A stretch of 64,000 nt of DNA from Paraflavitalea sp. CAU 1676 (GCF_029223285.1 NZ_JARHUJ010000008.1:62001-126000), one strand, 5' to 3'; shown: positions 26,400 through 35,774, counted from the first letter of the stretch. Numbers and translations are program-made. Notes: a model not told the origin generated them from the sequence alone.

Positions 26400-26861
26400 A
26401 TGGGACAAAGGCTTAACATCCACGCAACAGGACAACAGGCAATGAAAGCAGTGTACGGACTGGGTATTTACCTTGCTAAATCACCGGTTGAGCAATCATT
26501 GCTGAACCTGGTCTACTACCGCGTATCGCAGATCAATGGCTGTGCTTATTGCCTCGATATGCATTCGAAAGATCTCCGGGCAAAAGGTGAAACCGAACAA
26601 AGGTTATTTGTACTGGACGCCTGGCGTGAAGCTCCATTCTATTCGGCGCGCGAACGGGCTGCATTGGCCTGGGCCGAAGCGCTTACTAAATTTTCCGTTG
26701 GTCATGTGCCCGATGCGATCTATGAAGATGCCAGGAAAGAGTTTTCTGAGCAGGAGTTGATCGACCTTACCATAGGCGTGATCACCATCAATAGCTATAA
26801 TCGTATTAATATTGCTTTTCCGGCGCCAGTGGGCGGTTATCAACCAGGGCAGCACGGATAA
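26400..26861 (+). CDS. Carboxymuconolactone decarboxylase / AhpD-like protein
   Basis: A 153-residue all-helical protein with the AhpD core motif NGCAYCLDMHSKDLRAKG (Cys48, Cys51, His55), which acts as a peroxidase or disulfide relay in AhpD. The C-terminal region has LTIGVITINSYNRINIAF. Family members protect against organic or hydrogen peroxides. The next gene, a DGPF protein, starts 73 bases downstream on the same strand, so the two are probably co-regulated. Confidence 0.88.
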   Translation: MGQRLNIHATGQQAMKAVYGLGIYLAKSPVEQSLLNLVYYRVSQINGCAYCLDMHSKDLRAKGETEQRLFVLDAWREAPFYSARERAALAWAEALTKFSVGHVPDAIYEDARKEFSEQELIDLTIGVITINSYNRINIAFPAPVGGYQPGQHG

Positions 26862-26934
26862 GTGTATGCTGCAGCGGCCTTCATTTGTATTCAATGATCT
26901 CTTAATCTCATTACAAACTATTTAAAGTATAACC

Positions 26935-27273
26935 ATGAAAGAGTTTATGTTACTGTTCCGCCAACCGAGTTATGACTATAGCCAAACATCACCTGCCGAG
27001 ATGCAGGACCTGTACAGGAAATGGCAGGATTGGGTAGGGGGCATTGCCAGTCAGGGCAAGCTGGTGCAAACCGGTATCCGCCTTGCCGAAGAAGGAAAAG
27101 TGTTGCGGGCCGGCGGTGTTGTCACCGATGGTCCTTTTGTAGAGATCAGGGAAAGGTTGGGAAGCTTTTTGGTGATCAAGGCAGATGACCTCGATGCGGC
27201 TACTGCTATGGCAAATGGCTGTCCGGCCCTTGATGCAGGCGGTAGTGTGGAGATCAGACCGGTATTTCAATAA
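26935..27273 (+). CDS. DGPF/YciI-family protein
   Basis: A 112-residue ferredoxin-like-fold protein with the family signature VTDGPFVEIRERLGSF (DGPF at about 66-69). Such proteins are the standard partners of ECF42-type sigma factors in many bacteria, where they are encoded next to the sigma gene. Here a sigma factor of this type lies at 33.4 kb, beyond a SusCD operon. The biochemical role of DGPF proteins is not settled. A long terminator follows. Confidence 0.88.
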   Translation: MKEFMLLFRQPSYDYSQTSPAEMQDLYRKWQDWVGGIASQGKLVQTGIRLAEEGKVLRAGGVVTDGPFVEIRERLGSFLVIKADDLDAATAMANGCPALDAGGSVEIRPVFQ

Positions 27274-27287
27274 GCAGTTACCGATAA

Positions 27288-27323
27288 AAAATGGGTTCCC
27301 GCGCATTGCCGGGATCCCATTTT
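27288..27323. terminator. Bidirectional terminator
   Basis: A 14-bp stem with one mismatch (AAAATGGGTTCCCG / CGGGATCCCATTTT) between the DGPF gene and the convergent TlpA-like gene, with T-rich ends on both strands. Confidence 0.8.
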
Positions 27324-27342
27324 CTTTGTTAGTAATAAGCGA

Positions 27343-28377
27343 TTAGTTGATCAACTCGGCCAGCTTTTTCTCCAGCTCTTCGCCACGCAGGTTCCTCGCG
27401 ATGATCTTGCCGCTTGGGTCGAGCAATACATTGCCCGGTATGCCGCGAATGCCGTACAGTTTGGCCGGACCGCTATCCCAGAACAGCAGGTCAGATACCT
27501 GGGGCCAGTTCAATCCATCTTTTTGAATGGCTTGTATCCAGGCGTCTTTTTTGCTGTCGAGCGATACACCGAAAACAGAGAATCCTTTATCCTTGTACTT
27601 GTTGAACACACGAACGATATTGGGGTTCTCCCTTCTGCAAGGTCCGCACCAGGCCGCCCAGAAATCAACCAGCAGGTATTTGCCGAAGTGGTTGGATAGT
27701 TTTACCAGCTTGCCATCAGGACCCGGTAATTCAAAGTCGGGGGCTTTTTCGCCGATCGCCGTACTACGCAGCGAAGCCGGCAATTCCTTTAACAACTTAA
27801 CGTATTGGGTATTGGAAAGAGAGGCATCCAGCAGGTTGGTGTATTTCACTACCTCATCGGCCGAGAGGCTGGGAGAGAAATAGCGGTACAGTACAAAGGC
27901 TGAAACGATAGATGCCGGTTGTTCCTTGATGAAAGTTTCGATATTGGTATTCCGGGCGTTCTGTTGGTACAGCTTATAGCGGTCTGCCGCTGCTGAGCCG
28001 GTAATGGTCGAGTTGCGGCCGCCTCTTGCCGTATCGAGCTTAATGGTTAGGTCGTTTTTACTGTCTATAAAAACAAACAGCGTAGACAATTCTCCTGGAT
28101 CAGTAGAGATACCATAGAGTTCAGGGATCTCAAGTTTGGCTGCGAAGGAGAACTTGCCATCTTTCACGATCGATGAGTCGATCACAAAGAACATCTTGTT
28201 CTGGTAACGTTGCAGGTAAACTTTGCCTGCATTGGCAATGCCAACGGCTTCTCCTTTTATCCTGACCAGTTCTTTAGGCGGATTGGCAAAGGCCGATGTG
28301 GCGCCTGCCGATAAAACCAGCATCCCAAGGATGGCGCCGGTAATCTTACAGAGTCGAGTTATCGAATTTTTGATCAT
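27343..28377 (-). CDS. TlpA/ResA-like periplasmic thioredoxin with DUF4369-like N-terminus
   Basis: This 344-residue exported protein has a signal peptide (ends TSAFA). An N-terminal beta domain of the DUF4369 type (about 38-120, RIKGEAVGIANAGKVYLQRY, in part) is followed by a helical linker and an AhpC/TSA-thioredoxin domain with FWAAWCGPCRREN (Cys244, Cys247) and the cis-Pro region GIRGIPGNVLLD. It is the last gene of a SusC-SusD-TlpA operon. Family members reduce or isomerise disulfides in the periplasm; the link to the SusCD cargo is inferred. Confidence 0.9.
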   Translation of the reverse strand: MIKNSITRLCKITGAILGMLVLSAGATSAFANPPKELVRIKGEAVGIANAGKVYLQRYQNKMFFVIDSSIVKDGKFSFAAKLEIPELYGISTDPGELSTLFVFIDSKNDLTIKLDTARGGRNSTITGSAAADRYKLYQQNARNTNIETFIKEQPASIVSAFVLYRYFSPSLSADEVVKYTNLLDASLSNTQYVKLLKELPASLRSTAIGEKAPDFELPGPDGKLVKLSNHFGKYLLVDFWAAWCGPCRRENPNIVRVFNKYKDKGFSVFGVSLDSKKDAWIQAIQKDGLNWPQVSDLLFWDSGPAKLYGIRGIPGNVLLDPSGKIIARNLRGEELEKKLAELIN

Positions 28378-28412
28378 AACTGATATATTGGTAGGTGAGT
28401 AATCGTTGTTGT

Positions 28413-29942
28413 TTATTCCGAAGCCTTCCAGCCTTCATTGGGCGCCGTAGCTACTTCGCCGTACTTGCCTTTTTCGCCAAAGAAGGCTTTGCCGCCGAAT
28501 GTGTATACCTGCGTTTTGGTTAATTCAAGCTGAAGTTGCGGAATGGGATACTCGGTAGGTGTACCTCCCACCAGCAGGTTGTTGCGACGCATAAACGTAA
28601 AGGGCACAAAGGCGCCACCTGCTGCATCAATCTCGATGGCATATTCATAGTGTAGTGCCTTCCTGAGATCGGCTTCATTGGCTGCCACCACAGGCAGTTT
28701 ACCTTTAGCGATACGCGAAGCTGTAGCATCATTCAGTTCGGCGGCGGCGCCATTATAGTCCTTCAGCCAGAATTTGGCTTCTGCTTTCAGCAGGCGGATC
28801 TCTTCAAAGAGGAAATAGGGATTAACGGCATCGGGCACGTTCAGGGTATTACGGCTATTGTACCACCGTTTCCTGAAGTAGTTGGTGAATAAACCACGTC
28901 CGCGCGACTCGAGCATAATACCAAAGCTGGCAGTGTAACCGAAGTATTCATAAAACCTTTCATCATCGGTAGTAATGGCCGGCAGTATGCCGCTGGTAGG
29001 GTAAAACTTAGGCGTATTACCGGTTTTATCGGCGAGGTAGGCCACTTTAAGATCGGGAGCCAGCCAGCCCGATCCATCGGCGTTGCGTTGAACCAGGTTG
29101 GTCACCAGCTGGTTGTAATACCCCCCGGTAACGGTATTGATGGTATAATCGGCGGTGATGCCTTTTGACGCATAGCTCAATACCTTATTCCAGAAATCAT
29201 TGCCAAGCGCCGCTGCTTCGGTTTTGTCTCTGGGTTGCGAAGAAAGTATCCGCGCGATCAGCGAGTTAACCAGTTTGGTAAAGGTGGCTTTGGGAATGGT
29301 TATCCCTGCCAGGAAGTCGAATTTGAAGCTGGTGTTCTCATCCGCCAGCTTGATCGCTTTTTCAAGATGTGCGACGCCATTTGCAATGAGCTCTTTATAA
29401 GAATTGGGAAGTGATCTTTTGGACAGGTTCAAGGTATCCACAATGATACCCCTGTCGAATATTACACCGAGGTATGCTTGTGCCAGTCCCTTTGAAAAGT
29501 AAGCCGCTGCCTGGCAATCCTTGGTGCGGTCGTTGCCCGCATTGTCGACAATCTTCAGCTTTTGGTTTTCGATGATGTCGAGCGCAATGGTGGCATCCAG
29601 GTTCGACTGGTAAAAGTTATTATAAAACGTATTCCAGGTTACAGCACCCCGGTACGAAGCGTTGTTATTGAGCCGCAGCCTTGGCTCGTTGGCAAAATCC
29701 CACCAGGAAGAGTTGCCGTTGGTATTGGTTGTTTGATCGGCCAGTAAGCTGAAATGCGTACCGGATGAGCTCGTAGAAGTACTGAAGGCTGTTTGCACAC
29801 TACTGGTTACCAGCCGGTATCCGAGGTCCGGCACTTTGATCACTGCTTCATCATTGGTAAGCGTAGTGGGATCATCGAAATTGAGCTTCTTGCAGGAAGC
29901 CAGGATCGTGACGGAGGCCAGTATATAGATTGCTTTTTTCAT
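28413..29942 (-). CDS. SusD/RagB-family outer-membrane lipoprotein
   Basis: A 509-residue surface lipoprotein (lipobox ILASC, Cys17) with the all-helical SusD fold: TPR-like N-terminal helices and the C-terminal NPYFLFEEIRLLKAEAKF block typical of the family. It captures substrate and closes the SusC barrel. The start is set at ATGAAAAAAGC; upstream in-frame Met codons would place the signal peptide internally and overlap the SusC stop. It begins ten bases after the SusC gene ends. The substrate is unknown, as no glycoside hydrolase or peptidase is in the operon. Confidence 0.93.
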   Translation of the reverse strand: MKKAIYILASVTILASCKKLNFDDPTTLTNDEAVIKVPDLGYRLVTSSVQTAFSTSTSSSGTHFSLLADQTTNTNGNSSWWDFANEPRLRLNNNASYRGAVTWNTFYNNFYQSNLDATIALDIIENQKLKIVDNAGNDRTKDCQAAAYFSKGLAQAYLGVIFDRGIIVDTLNLSKRSLPNSYKELIANGVAHLEKAIKLADENTSFKFDFLAGITIPKATFTKLVNSLIARILSSQPRDKTEAAALGNDFWNKVLSYASKGITADYTINTVTGGYYNQLVTNLVQRNADGSGWLAPDLKVAYLADKTGNTPKFYPTSGILPAITTDDERFYEYFGYTASFGIMLESRGRGLFTNYFRKRWYNSRNTLNVPDAVNPYFLFEEIRLLKAEAKFWLKDYNGAAAELNDATASRIAKGKLPVVAANEADLRKALHYEYAIEIDAAGGAFVPFTFMRRNNLLVGGTPTEYPIPQLQLELTKTQVYTFGGKAFFGEKGKYGEVATAPNEGWKASE

Positions 29943-29952
29943 TGAAGTTTTT

Positions 29953-32900
29953 TTAGAAGTTGATGGTAAGTCTTCCGCTGAAGGTGCGGTAGATGGGGTA
30001 GGCATAGAAGTCGATGTCAAACCCTTCGGGCGTTACGCCGGTAAAGTCGGTCCAGGTATACAGGTTGCGGCCAATGGCAGAGAGCTTGGCTCCCTTAACA
30101 ATGCGGCCGATACCCAATTTCTGCACAGGCAACTGATAGCTGAGCGAAACTTCGCGGAGTGATACGTAGCCGCTGTTTTCCAGCCAGTAGTCGGTTGTTT
30201 GCTGAGCATTGAACACAGCCGTTGTGAAAGGCAGGGGCAAACCTGCAGCCACTGCTCTGTCTGTGAATGTTGAGCGATATTGATAAGTGAGGTAGTTAAC
30301 GGTCTCATTATACTTTTGTCCGCCCTGTTTCCAATCCAGCACTGCATAGAGTGAAAGGGGGCCCCAGCTTACGGTGTTGGTAAAGCCTACCTGGAAGTCT
30401 GGCTGGGCGTCTCCAATAACCTTGTTGTTGCCGGTAGCTGCATTTTGATAGAATACCGGTGTTTCTGCAGATGTACCGATCTGGCTTTTCAACACCACAA
30501 AACCAAGTTGGTTGACGGTGAAGTCTTCGGGCTTCAGGGTGCCGCCTGCTGCATTGGATACAAAACCTTTGTCATCTACTTCCAGCTGCGAGAGGCTGGT
30601 AAGAATGCTGTAGCCGTAGTAAGAGTAAGGGCTGATGCCGGTTGCCTTGCGGAAATCGCCGGAGACGAACTCGGGCACAGTACCCAGTGAAGTGATCCTG
30701 CTTTTTACTTTGCTAAAGGTGGCGCCGGCGCTCCAGTTCCATTTCCTGTCATTGATGATCGTACCATTAACCTCCACTTCAAAAGAGCTTGATTTCACTT
30801 CGCCCATATTGCTCCATATGTAGGCTACACCATCTTCGGGACCAAAAGGCGGTTTACTGATGAAGTCGCTCTTGCTGCTGGCTTTTGCATAGTTGGCCTG
30901 CACGTTGATCTTGTTGAAGAGCACGGCGTCGAAACCAACTTCAAGTTCGGAGGTCACGGCGCGGGTTAGTTCGGTATTACCGGCGCGTTGGTAGCTGACG
31001 CCGCCTGAGCTGGTCAATGCCACCTGGCTTTCTTTGGCGCCATAGCCCGGCAGGCTACCAGCCTGGCCGTAGGCTACACGAAGTTTAAGGTCGGTAACGG
31101 GACCCAGGGCGATGTCTTCCGTAACGCGATAAGCCAGCGAAGCACGGGGAAACAAAGTGGTTTCTACATTGCTACCGAAACGAGAGCTTTGGTCCAACCG
31201 GGCTAATACGTCGAGGAATACTTTATTCTTCCAGGCCGATTTAACGTTGAGGAAGTGGCCATAGTTCACCAGTTGCGACCAGGAGGAAGAGCTGGCGCGG
31301 GAAGCTGCTTCTACTACACTCAAACTCTTTACCGGCGCTGTGAGGTTATAACCCGAAGCGCTGAGGCCAGTATTACGTGATTCTTCATACACGGTCTTGA
31401 GGTTCACCCCAAAGTCGAGATCACCAAAATGGTCGGTATAGTTTAACTGTACTTGCCCGTTCTTGGAGGCCTGGCGGTCGTTGGATAATCCATAGTAACC
31501 GTTGTTCCTGGTGATGTCGGGTGTAAGGGTCTGGTATCCTTTGGGATAATAGTCTTCGCGCTCATTGTACTCGTTCTGGAAAGCTCCTGCGATCTCAGCC
31601 GAGATCTTTTTGGAGAATTTGTATTTAAGACGGCCGCCGATCAGGAAGCTGTTGGAGGTATTGGAATATTCGCGGTAGCTCAATTGGTAGAAGGGGTTGC
31701 CTACGTTGAATTTTTGGATATCGAATCCATAAGGCTTGAAGGCGTATCTTCCATCGGCCTGCTTTTCGGTAAGGTCGACGAATGGTTCATACAGGAGCGC
31801 TGAATACAATACCGAACCTGCTCCGCTGGAGGAGAGGGAAGCGGAAGGTGTATTGCGGTTGAAGTATTGAAGCGTTACTTCGGTTTCGATGTTCTTGTTG
31901 GGTTTGAAGCCAACATTAAGCAGGGCAGTTCTGCGGGTATCGGGATCGATGGGGCCAGCGATGCCTCCTTTCGACTGATTCTGGAAAGAGCCAAACAGGT
32001 TGAATTTTTCACCGGCTGTTGATACGGACACGTAGTTGGTGTAGTACGGATTGTTGCTCAGCATATTGTTCACGTTATCGTTGTACTTCGTGTACCTATG
32101 CTGATTGAGGGAGAAGCCATTGTCTTTAAAATCCAACGTTCTGTTATTGCCAGAGCTCAATACAAAGGAGCCGTCGGCATTAACTTTATAGAAATGGTAT
32201 TGCGAGGTAGGGGGTGTGCGTTGCACGTCACTAACGCCATATTCATTATCTACGGTAATATTGATCTTGTTGAGACCCTTTCCTTTTTTGGTGATGATCT
32301 GGATTACTCCACCTTCACCGCGGGTGCCATAGAGGGCAGAAGCGGCAGCGCCTTTTACGACCTCGATCGATTCAATGTCCTGTGGGTTAAGATCGGAAAG
32401 GCCCAGGCCTGTTACATAACCATCTACTACAATCAGCGGGGCGATATTTCCATTGATGGATTTGGCGCCTCTCAGGTATACAGTAGCGCTTTGGTTACCT
32501 GCCGCCTGGTCTATCTGAATACCGGCCACCTTGCCACGTAGTGACTGGGAGGCATCAGTGGCAGGTACGGTATTCAATTGTTCGGTACTTACTTTGGTGA
32601 GGGCAAAAGACAGTTTTTTACGGCTGGTTCCTTCTGCAACGCCGGTTACCACTACGTCTTCGAGTTGGTTGGCCAGTTCCTCCAGTTTTACTTCCACGTT
32701 TTCCGTACTAACGGTAATGGTTTGGGGTTTGTAGCCCACAGAACTTACCACGAGTATATAGGGCAGTTTCTGTCCGGTGCGAAAGGTGAATTTGCCATCC
32801 GCATCAGTGATCACACTATGGGTGGTATTGCGGATACTTACGGTAGCACCTTCGAGCGGCGTGCCTCGTTTTTGATCAGTAACCCTGCCATGTAGTACAG

Positions 32901-32988
32901 AGTTGATGGTGGAGTTGGCGTTTTGGGCGAAGATGTGCAATGGCAACAATAAAATAGCCATTAACCACATCCGGAGATGTTGCTTCAT
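29953..32988 (-). CDS. SusC/RagA-family TonB-linked outer-membrane transporter
   Basis: A 1011-residue importer. A signal peptide (ends HIFAQ) is followed by a carboxypeptidase-regulatory-like domain (about 33-110, HGRVTDQKRGTPLEGATVSI, in part), a plug domain beginning EDVVVTGVAEGTSRKK with the SusC hallmark SLRGKVAGIQI, and a 22-strand barrel. There is no STN domain, so it is not expected to signal through a FecR-type anti-sigma factor. It is the first gene of the SusC-SusD-TlpA operon. Confidence 0.94.
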   Translation of the reverse strand: MKQHLRMWLMAILLLPLHIFAQNANSTINSVLHGRVTDQKRGTPLEGATVSIRNTTHSVITDADGKFTFRTGQKLPYILVVSSVGYKPQTITVSTENVEVKLEELANQLEDVVVTGVAEGTSRKKLSFALTKVSTEQLNTVPATDASQSLRGKVAGIQIDQAAGNQSATVYLRGAKSINGNIAPLIVVDGYVTGLGLSDLNPQDIESIEVVKGAAASALYGTRGEGGVIQIITKKGKGLNKINITVDNEYGVSDVQRTPPTSQYHFYKVNADGSFVLSSGNNRTLDFKDNGFSLNQHRYTKYNDNVNNMLSNNPYYTNYVSVSTAGEKFNLFGSFQNQSKGGIAGPIDPDTRRTALLNVGFKPNKNIETEVTLQYFNRNTPSASLSSSGAGSVLYSALLYEPFVDLTEKQADGRYAFKPYGFDIQKFNVGNPFYQLSYREYSNTSNSFLIGGRLKYKFSKKISAEIAGAFQNEYNEREDYYPKGYQTLTPDITRNNGYYGLSNDRQASKNGQVQLNYTDHFGDLDFGVNLKTVYEESRNTGLSASGYNLTAPVKSLSVVEAASRASSSSWSQLVNYGHFLNVKSAWKNKVFLDVLARLDQSSRFGSNVETTLFPRASLAYRVTEDIALGPVTDLKLRVAYGQAGSLPGYGAKESQVALTSSGGVSYQRAGNTELTRAVTSELEVGFDAVLFNKINVQANYAKASSKSDFISKPPFGPEDGVAYIWSNMGEVKSSSFEVEVNGTIINDRKWNWSAGATFSKVKSRITSLGTVPEFVSGDFRKATGISPYSYYGYSILTSLSQLEVDDKGFVSNAAGGTLKPEDFTVNQLGFVVLKSQIGTSAETPVFYQNAATGNNKVIGDAQPDFQVGFTNTVSWGPLSLYAVLDWKQGGQKYNETVNYLTYQYRSTFTDRAVAAGLPLPFTTAVFNAQQTTDYWLENSGYVSLREVSLSYQLPVQKLGIGRIVKGAKLSAIGRNLYTWTDFTGVTPEGFDIDFYAYPIYRTFSGRLTINF

Positions 32989-33244
32989 TCGTATACATTA
33001 TATAGTTAAAAAATCAGGGGCTGGATAGTATGGGCATGGAAATTGCCTTTCACCTGTATGGCGACAGATGGCATGTAATGGCAATGACGAACCGGAGTCC
33101 GTGCAGTATCCAATCAGCTAGTAAATATTAACGGATTAACAGCGATAAATAGAATTATGCTGGCAGGCACTGAGGCCCGTGTACAGGAGATGGAGGGTTC
33201 GTTCAGTATTCATAATAGTTGATTTGGTACAGTGTTCGTTATAA

Positions 33245-33270
33245 GTCTACCTAAATAGTAGACAAATATA
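33245..33270 (-). promoter_or_regulatory. susC-like promoter element with overlapping dyad
   Basis: On the minus strand TATATTTG (33263-33270) is directly followed by a perfect 6-bp inverted repeat GTCTAC-N7-GTAGAC (33245-33263). The dyad would cover the transcription start site, as a repressor operator would. Confidence 0.4.
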
Positions 33271-33363
33271 CTTCTCCTGATACATTCCTCCTAATATATT
33301 TGAAGAAGAAACATGATCTTTCTCGTAAGAAGTGCGGGGATGCACGCTGTGGCTGGATTTCTG

Positions 33364-33391
33364 TTGCTAATCATTAAAGAAAGTATATTTG
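33364..33391 (+). promoter_or_regulatory. Promoter of the ECF42-type sigma gene
   Basis: TTG at 33364-33366, a 17-base spacer and TATATTTG at 33384-33391 match the Bacteroidota consensus. Confidence 0.55.
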
Positions 33392-33447
33392 GCAATCATT
33401 ATAATATACGGCAAAGAACGCCATTCCGATTTAAGCCAGTGATGCAT

Positions 33448-34689
33448 ATGGAAAAACAACAGGATTCACTCAAGCAGTTATTTCAACAGGAGTTCTCCCG
33501 GATGGTGGCGGTTATCAGTAAGCAGTTTGGCCTGCAGTACATAGAAACGGCCGAGGATATCGTTAGTGAAACTTTTCTTCAGGCGGCGGAATCATGGGGT
33601 ATGAAGGGCCTGCCAGCTAATCCGGCTGCCTGGTTGTATGCCGTAGCTAAACAAAAGACCTTATACCACTTCCGAAGAAATAAGATACTGGCGGAAAAAG
33701 TGCTGCCGGCTGTTGCGGCCGGTCTCGAAAAAGAAACGGAACCGGAAGAGCCCGATTTCTCGACGCCGAATATTCAGGACAGTCAGCTCCAAATGATATT
33801 TGCGGTGTGCAATCCTGTCATCGCCGCTGAGGCGCAGATCGGGTTGGCCTTACGTATCCTTTGCGGCTTTGGGATCGATGAAATTGCAGAGGCTTTTCTA
33901 ACCAACAAAGAAACGATCAACAAGCGACTGTTCCGGGCAAAGGATAAGCTGCGAGACGGCCAGGTGAAAATGGAGTTGCCGGCCGAACAGGAAATTGGTA
34001 ATAGGCTTGATAATGTACTACGGGTCATTTATCTGCTATTTAATGAAGGATACTATTCCAAAACACAGAACGAAGTGTTGAAGAAAGAGCTTTGCTTGGA
34101 AGCACTGCGCCTGGGTCATTTGCTTACCGGGCATACAGCTACGAACCTGCCTTCTACCAATGCCCTGATGGCCCTGATGTGTTATCATGCCTCCCGGTTG
34201 GAGGCCCGGGTCGATGGCAGCGGCCAATTGGTATTGTATGAAGCGCAGGATGAATCTTTATGGGATAAAGCACTGGTGGCGCAGGGCGATCATTTTCTCA
34301 GCATATCTGCGGAAGGGAATGAGGTGAATTCCTATCATCTCGAGGCAGGTATTGCTTACTGGCATTGCCGCAAGGAGGATACCCCCGAAAAGTGGAACAA
34401 TATTCTTCAGTTGTACGACCTGCTGATGCAGACCAATGCTTCGCCCGGCGTAGCCCTCAACAGGGCCTTCGCGTTGTACAAGGTTAGGGGGCGCAGGGAA
34501 GCGATTGCCGCCGCAGAAAGTCTGGATATGCAGCATGAACACTTTTATCATGTGTTGCTCGGCGAGTTGTACACGACCGTCGATGATGGTAAGGCAAGAA
34601 GCTTTTATGAGAAAGCACTGGCACAAGCGCGTACGGCAGCAGAAAAGCACACGATTGAGGACAAGCTCAAGCGGTTGCCCACTTCCTGA
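33448..34689 (+). CDS. ECF42-type RNA polymerase sigma factor with C-terminal TPR-like extension
   Basis: A 413-residue sigma factor. Region 2 (LFQQEFSRMVAVI..ETAEDIVSETFLQAAESW) and region 4 (AEAQIGLALRILCGFGIDEIAEAFL, in part, then NKETINKRLFRAKDKL) lie in the first 180 residues. The remaining 230 residues form the helical domain (DUF6596/TPR) that is diagnostic of this group, with RVIYLLFNEGYY and NASPGVALNRAFAL. Such factors lack a classical anti-sigma and often control DGPF genes. ATG 33448 is chosen because it follows the promoter; ATG 33442 is also possible. Start codons further upstream precede the promoter. Confidence 0.9.
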   Translation: MEKQQDSLKQLFQQEFSRMVAVISKQFGLQYIETAEDIVSETFLQAAESWGMKGLPANPAAWLYAVAKQKTLYHFRRNKILAEKVLPAVAAGLEKETEPEEPDFSTPNIQDSQLQMIFAVCNPVIAAEAQIGLALRILCGFGIDEIAEAFLTNKETINKRLFRAKDKLRDGQVKMELPAEQEIGNRLDNVLRVIYLLFNEGYYSKTQNEVLKKELCLEALRLGHLLTGHTATNLPSTNALMALMCYHASRLEARVDGSGQLVLYEAQDESLWDKALVAQGDHFLSISAEGNEVNSYHLEAGIAYWHCRKEDTPEKWNNILQLYDLLMQTNASPGVALNRAFALYKVRGRREAIAAAESLDMQHEHFYHVLLGELYTTVDDGKARSFYEKALAQARTAAEKHTIEDKLKRLPTS

Positions 34690-34692
34690 TAC

Positions 34693-35658
34693 TTATGCTT
34701 TGTACTTATTCCTGTAGTCGATGGGGGAGAGGCCGGTGTATTTTTTGAATACGGAGCGGAATGCGTTGAGGTCGGAGTAGCCCACTTCATAGATCACTTC
34801 ATTGATCGTTTTCCTGCCGGCTTCCAATTGTCGTTTTGCCGCCTCTACACGTACCCGTTGAATGTATTCGTTGATGGAATTGCCAGTCGACTTTTTGAAA
34901 CGCCGCTCGAAGGTGCGGCGGCCGATATGGTTCTTTTCACTCAATTCATCTACCGAGATCTTTTCCTGGTAATTGGCCTCGATGAACTCCTGCGCATTGA
35001 CCACGGTGCTGTCGCCGTGCTGTTTTTGCCCTACGAAAATGGCAAAGGGTGTTTGGTCTTTTCGCTCATAATCGATCTGGAACATCTTGGAGGCCAGTAT
35101 GGATATCTCTCTACCCAGGTGTTTTTCGATGATGTACAGGAGCAGGTTGAGGTACGAATAGCCTCCGCCGCTGGTATAAATGGCTTGATCGTCGGTGATG
35201 ATCTTATCGGCAATGACGTGTATGGCCGGGTACATTTGCTGAAACGCTTCGGCCGATGCCCAGTGAATGGCGCATTGCTTCCCGTTGAGCAAGCCGGTAG
35301 CAGCGAGGCAATAAGATCCAACGCATAAGCCAGCTACTTCTGCACCCCGGTGGTATTGATCAATGATCCAATCATAATAGTCTTTGTTCTGTTCCACGAT
35401 CTTGCCAAAGTCGCCACACACGGTAGGCAGGATGATGAGGTCACTCTTGGTAACCTCTTTCAGCAACCGGTTGGCCTGTACAGCATATAACCCATGACCG
35501 ATGGAAGTATTGTGTTCCGTGGCGATCACTTCGATCCTGTAAAAGGGTTCCTGACCCTTGTGCTTCAGGAAATCGTTCACCCGGGAAAAGATCTGTAAAC
35601 TCCCATCGATGCTGGAAACGGTGGCTCCCTTCAGCACGAGTATTGATACGTGTTTCAT
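34693..35658 (-). CDS. GlxA-type transcriptional regulator (DJ-1/PfpI plus AraC domains)
   Basis: This 321-residue regulator has an N-terminal DJ-1/PfpI-like domain (1-190, with AGLCVGSYCLAATGLL carrying the Cys of the nucleophile elbow) and a C-terminal AraC pair of helix-turn-helix motifs (about 225-320, RRTFERRFKKSTGNSINEYI, in part, and VGYSDLNAFRSVFKKYTG). Members respond to small molecules or oxidative cues. The stop codon is three bases from the stop of the convergent sigma factor. Confidence 0.92.
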   Translation of the reverse strand: MKHVSILVLKGATVSSIDGSLQIFSRVNDFLKHKGQEPFYRIEVIATEHNTSIGHGLYAVQANRLLKEVTKSDLIILPTVCGDFGKIVEQNKDYYDWIIDQYHRGAEVAGLCVGSYCLAATGLLNGKQCAIHWASAEAFQQMYPAIHVIADKIITDDQAIYTSGGGYSYLNLLLYIIEKHLGREISILASKMFQIDYERKDQTPFAIFVGQKQHGDSTVVNAQEFIEANYQEKISVDELSEKNHIGRRTFERRFKKSTGNSINEYIQRVRVEAAKRQLEAGRKTINEVIYEVGYSDLNAFRSVFKKYTGLSPIDYRNKYKA

Positions 35659-35741
35659 GCCCTAAAATTAAGTCAAATGCCTGTCGCAATCAACCGCGCA
35701 GTTTGTCGCAAATGCTATGCAGGCGGGCCGTTGCGTACAAC

Positions 35742-35749
35742 TAGGTTTG
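35742..35749 (+). promoter_or_regulatory. -7 element, TAGGTTTG
   Basis: An exact TAnnTTTG match 25 bases before the VOC gene start. Confidence 0.45.
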
Positions 35750-35774
35750 TAGTCTAATCTTAAAACTTTTCATT

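Larger units (their letters stand above)
32989..33447. other. Divergent regulatory region between susC-like and ECF sigma genes
   Basis: The roughly 275-base leader of the SusC gene contains no convincing open frame. A minus-strand -7 element (33263-33270) and a dyad at the expected start site are seen at its upstream end. Two plus-strand TATATTTG elements (33295-33302 and 33384-33391) point to the sigma gene. The last has a TTG 17 bases upstream. The in-frame extension of the sigma ORF through this DNA is not counted as coding. Confidence 0.45.

Noticed and set aside
33313-33447. In-frame N-terminal extension of the ECF42 sigma factor
   Set aside because: It crosses the TTG/TATATTTG promoter and adds a non-conserved hydrophobic segment before region 2.
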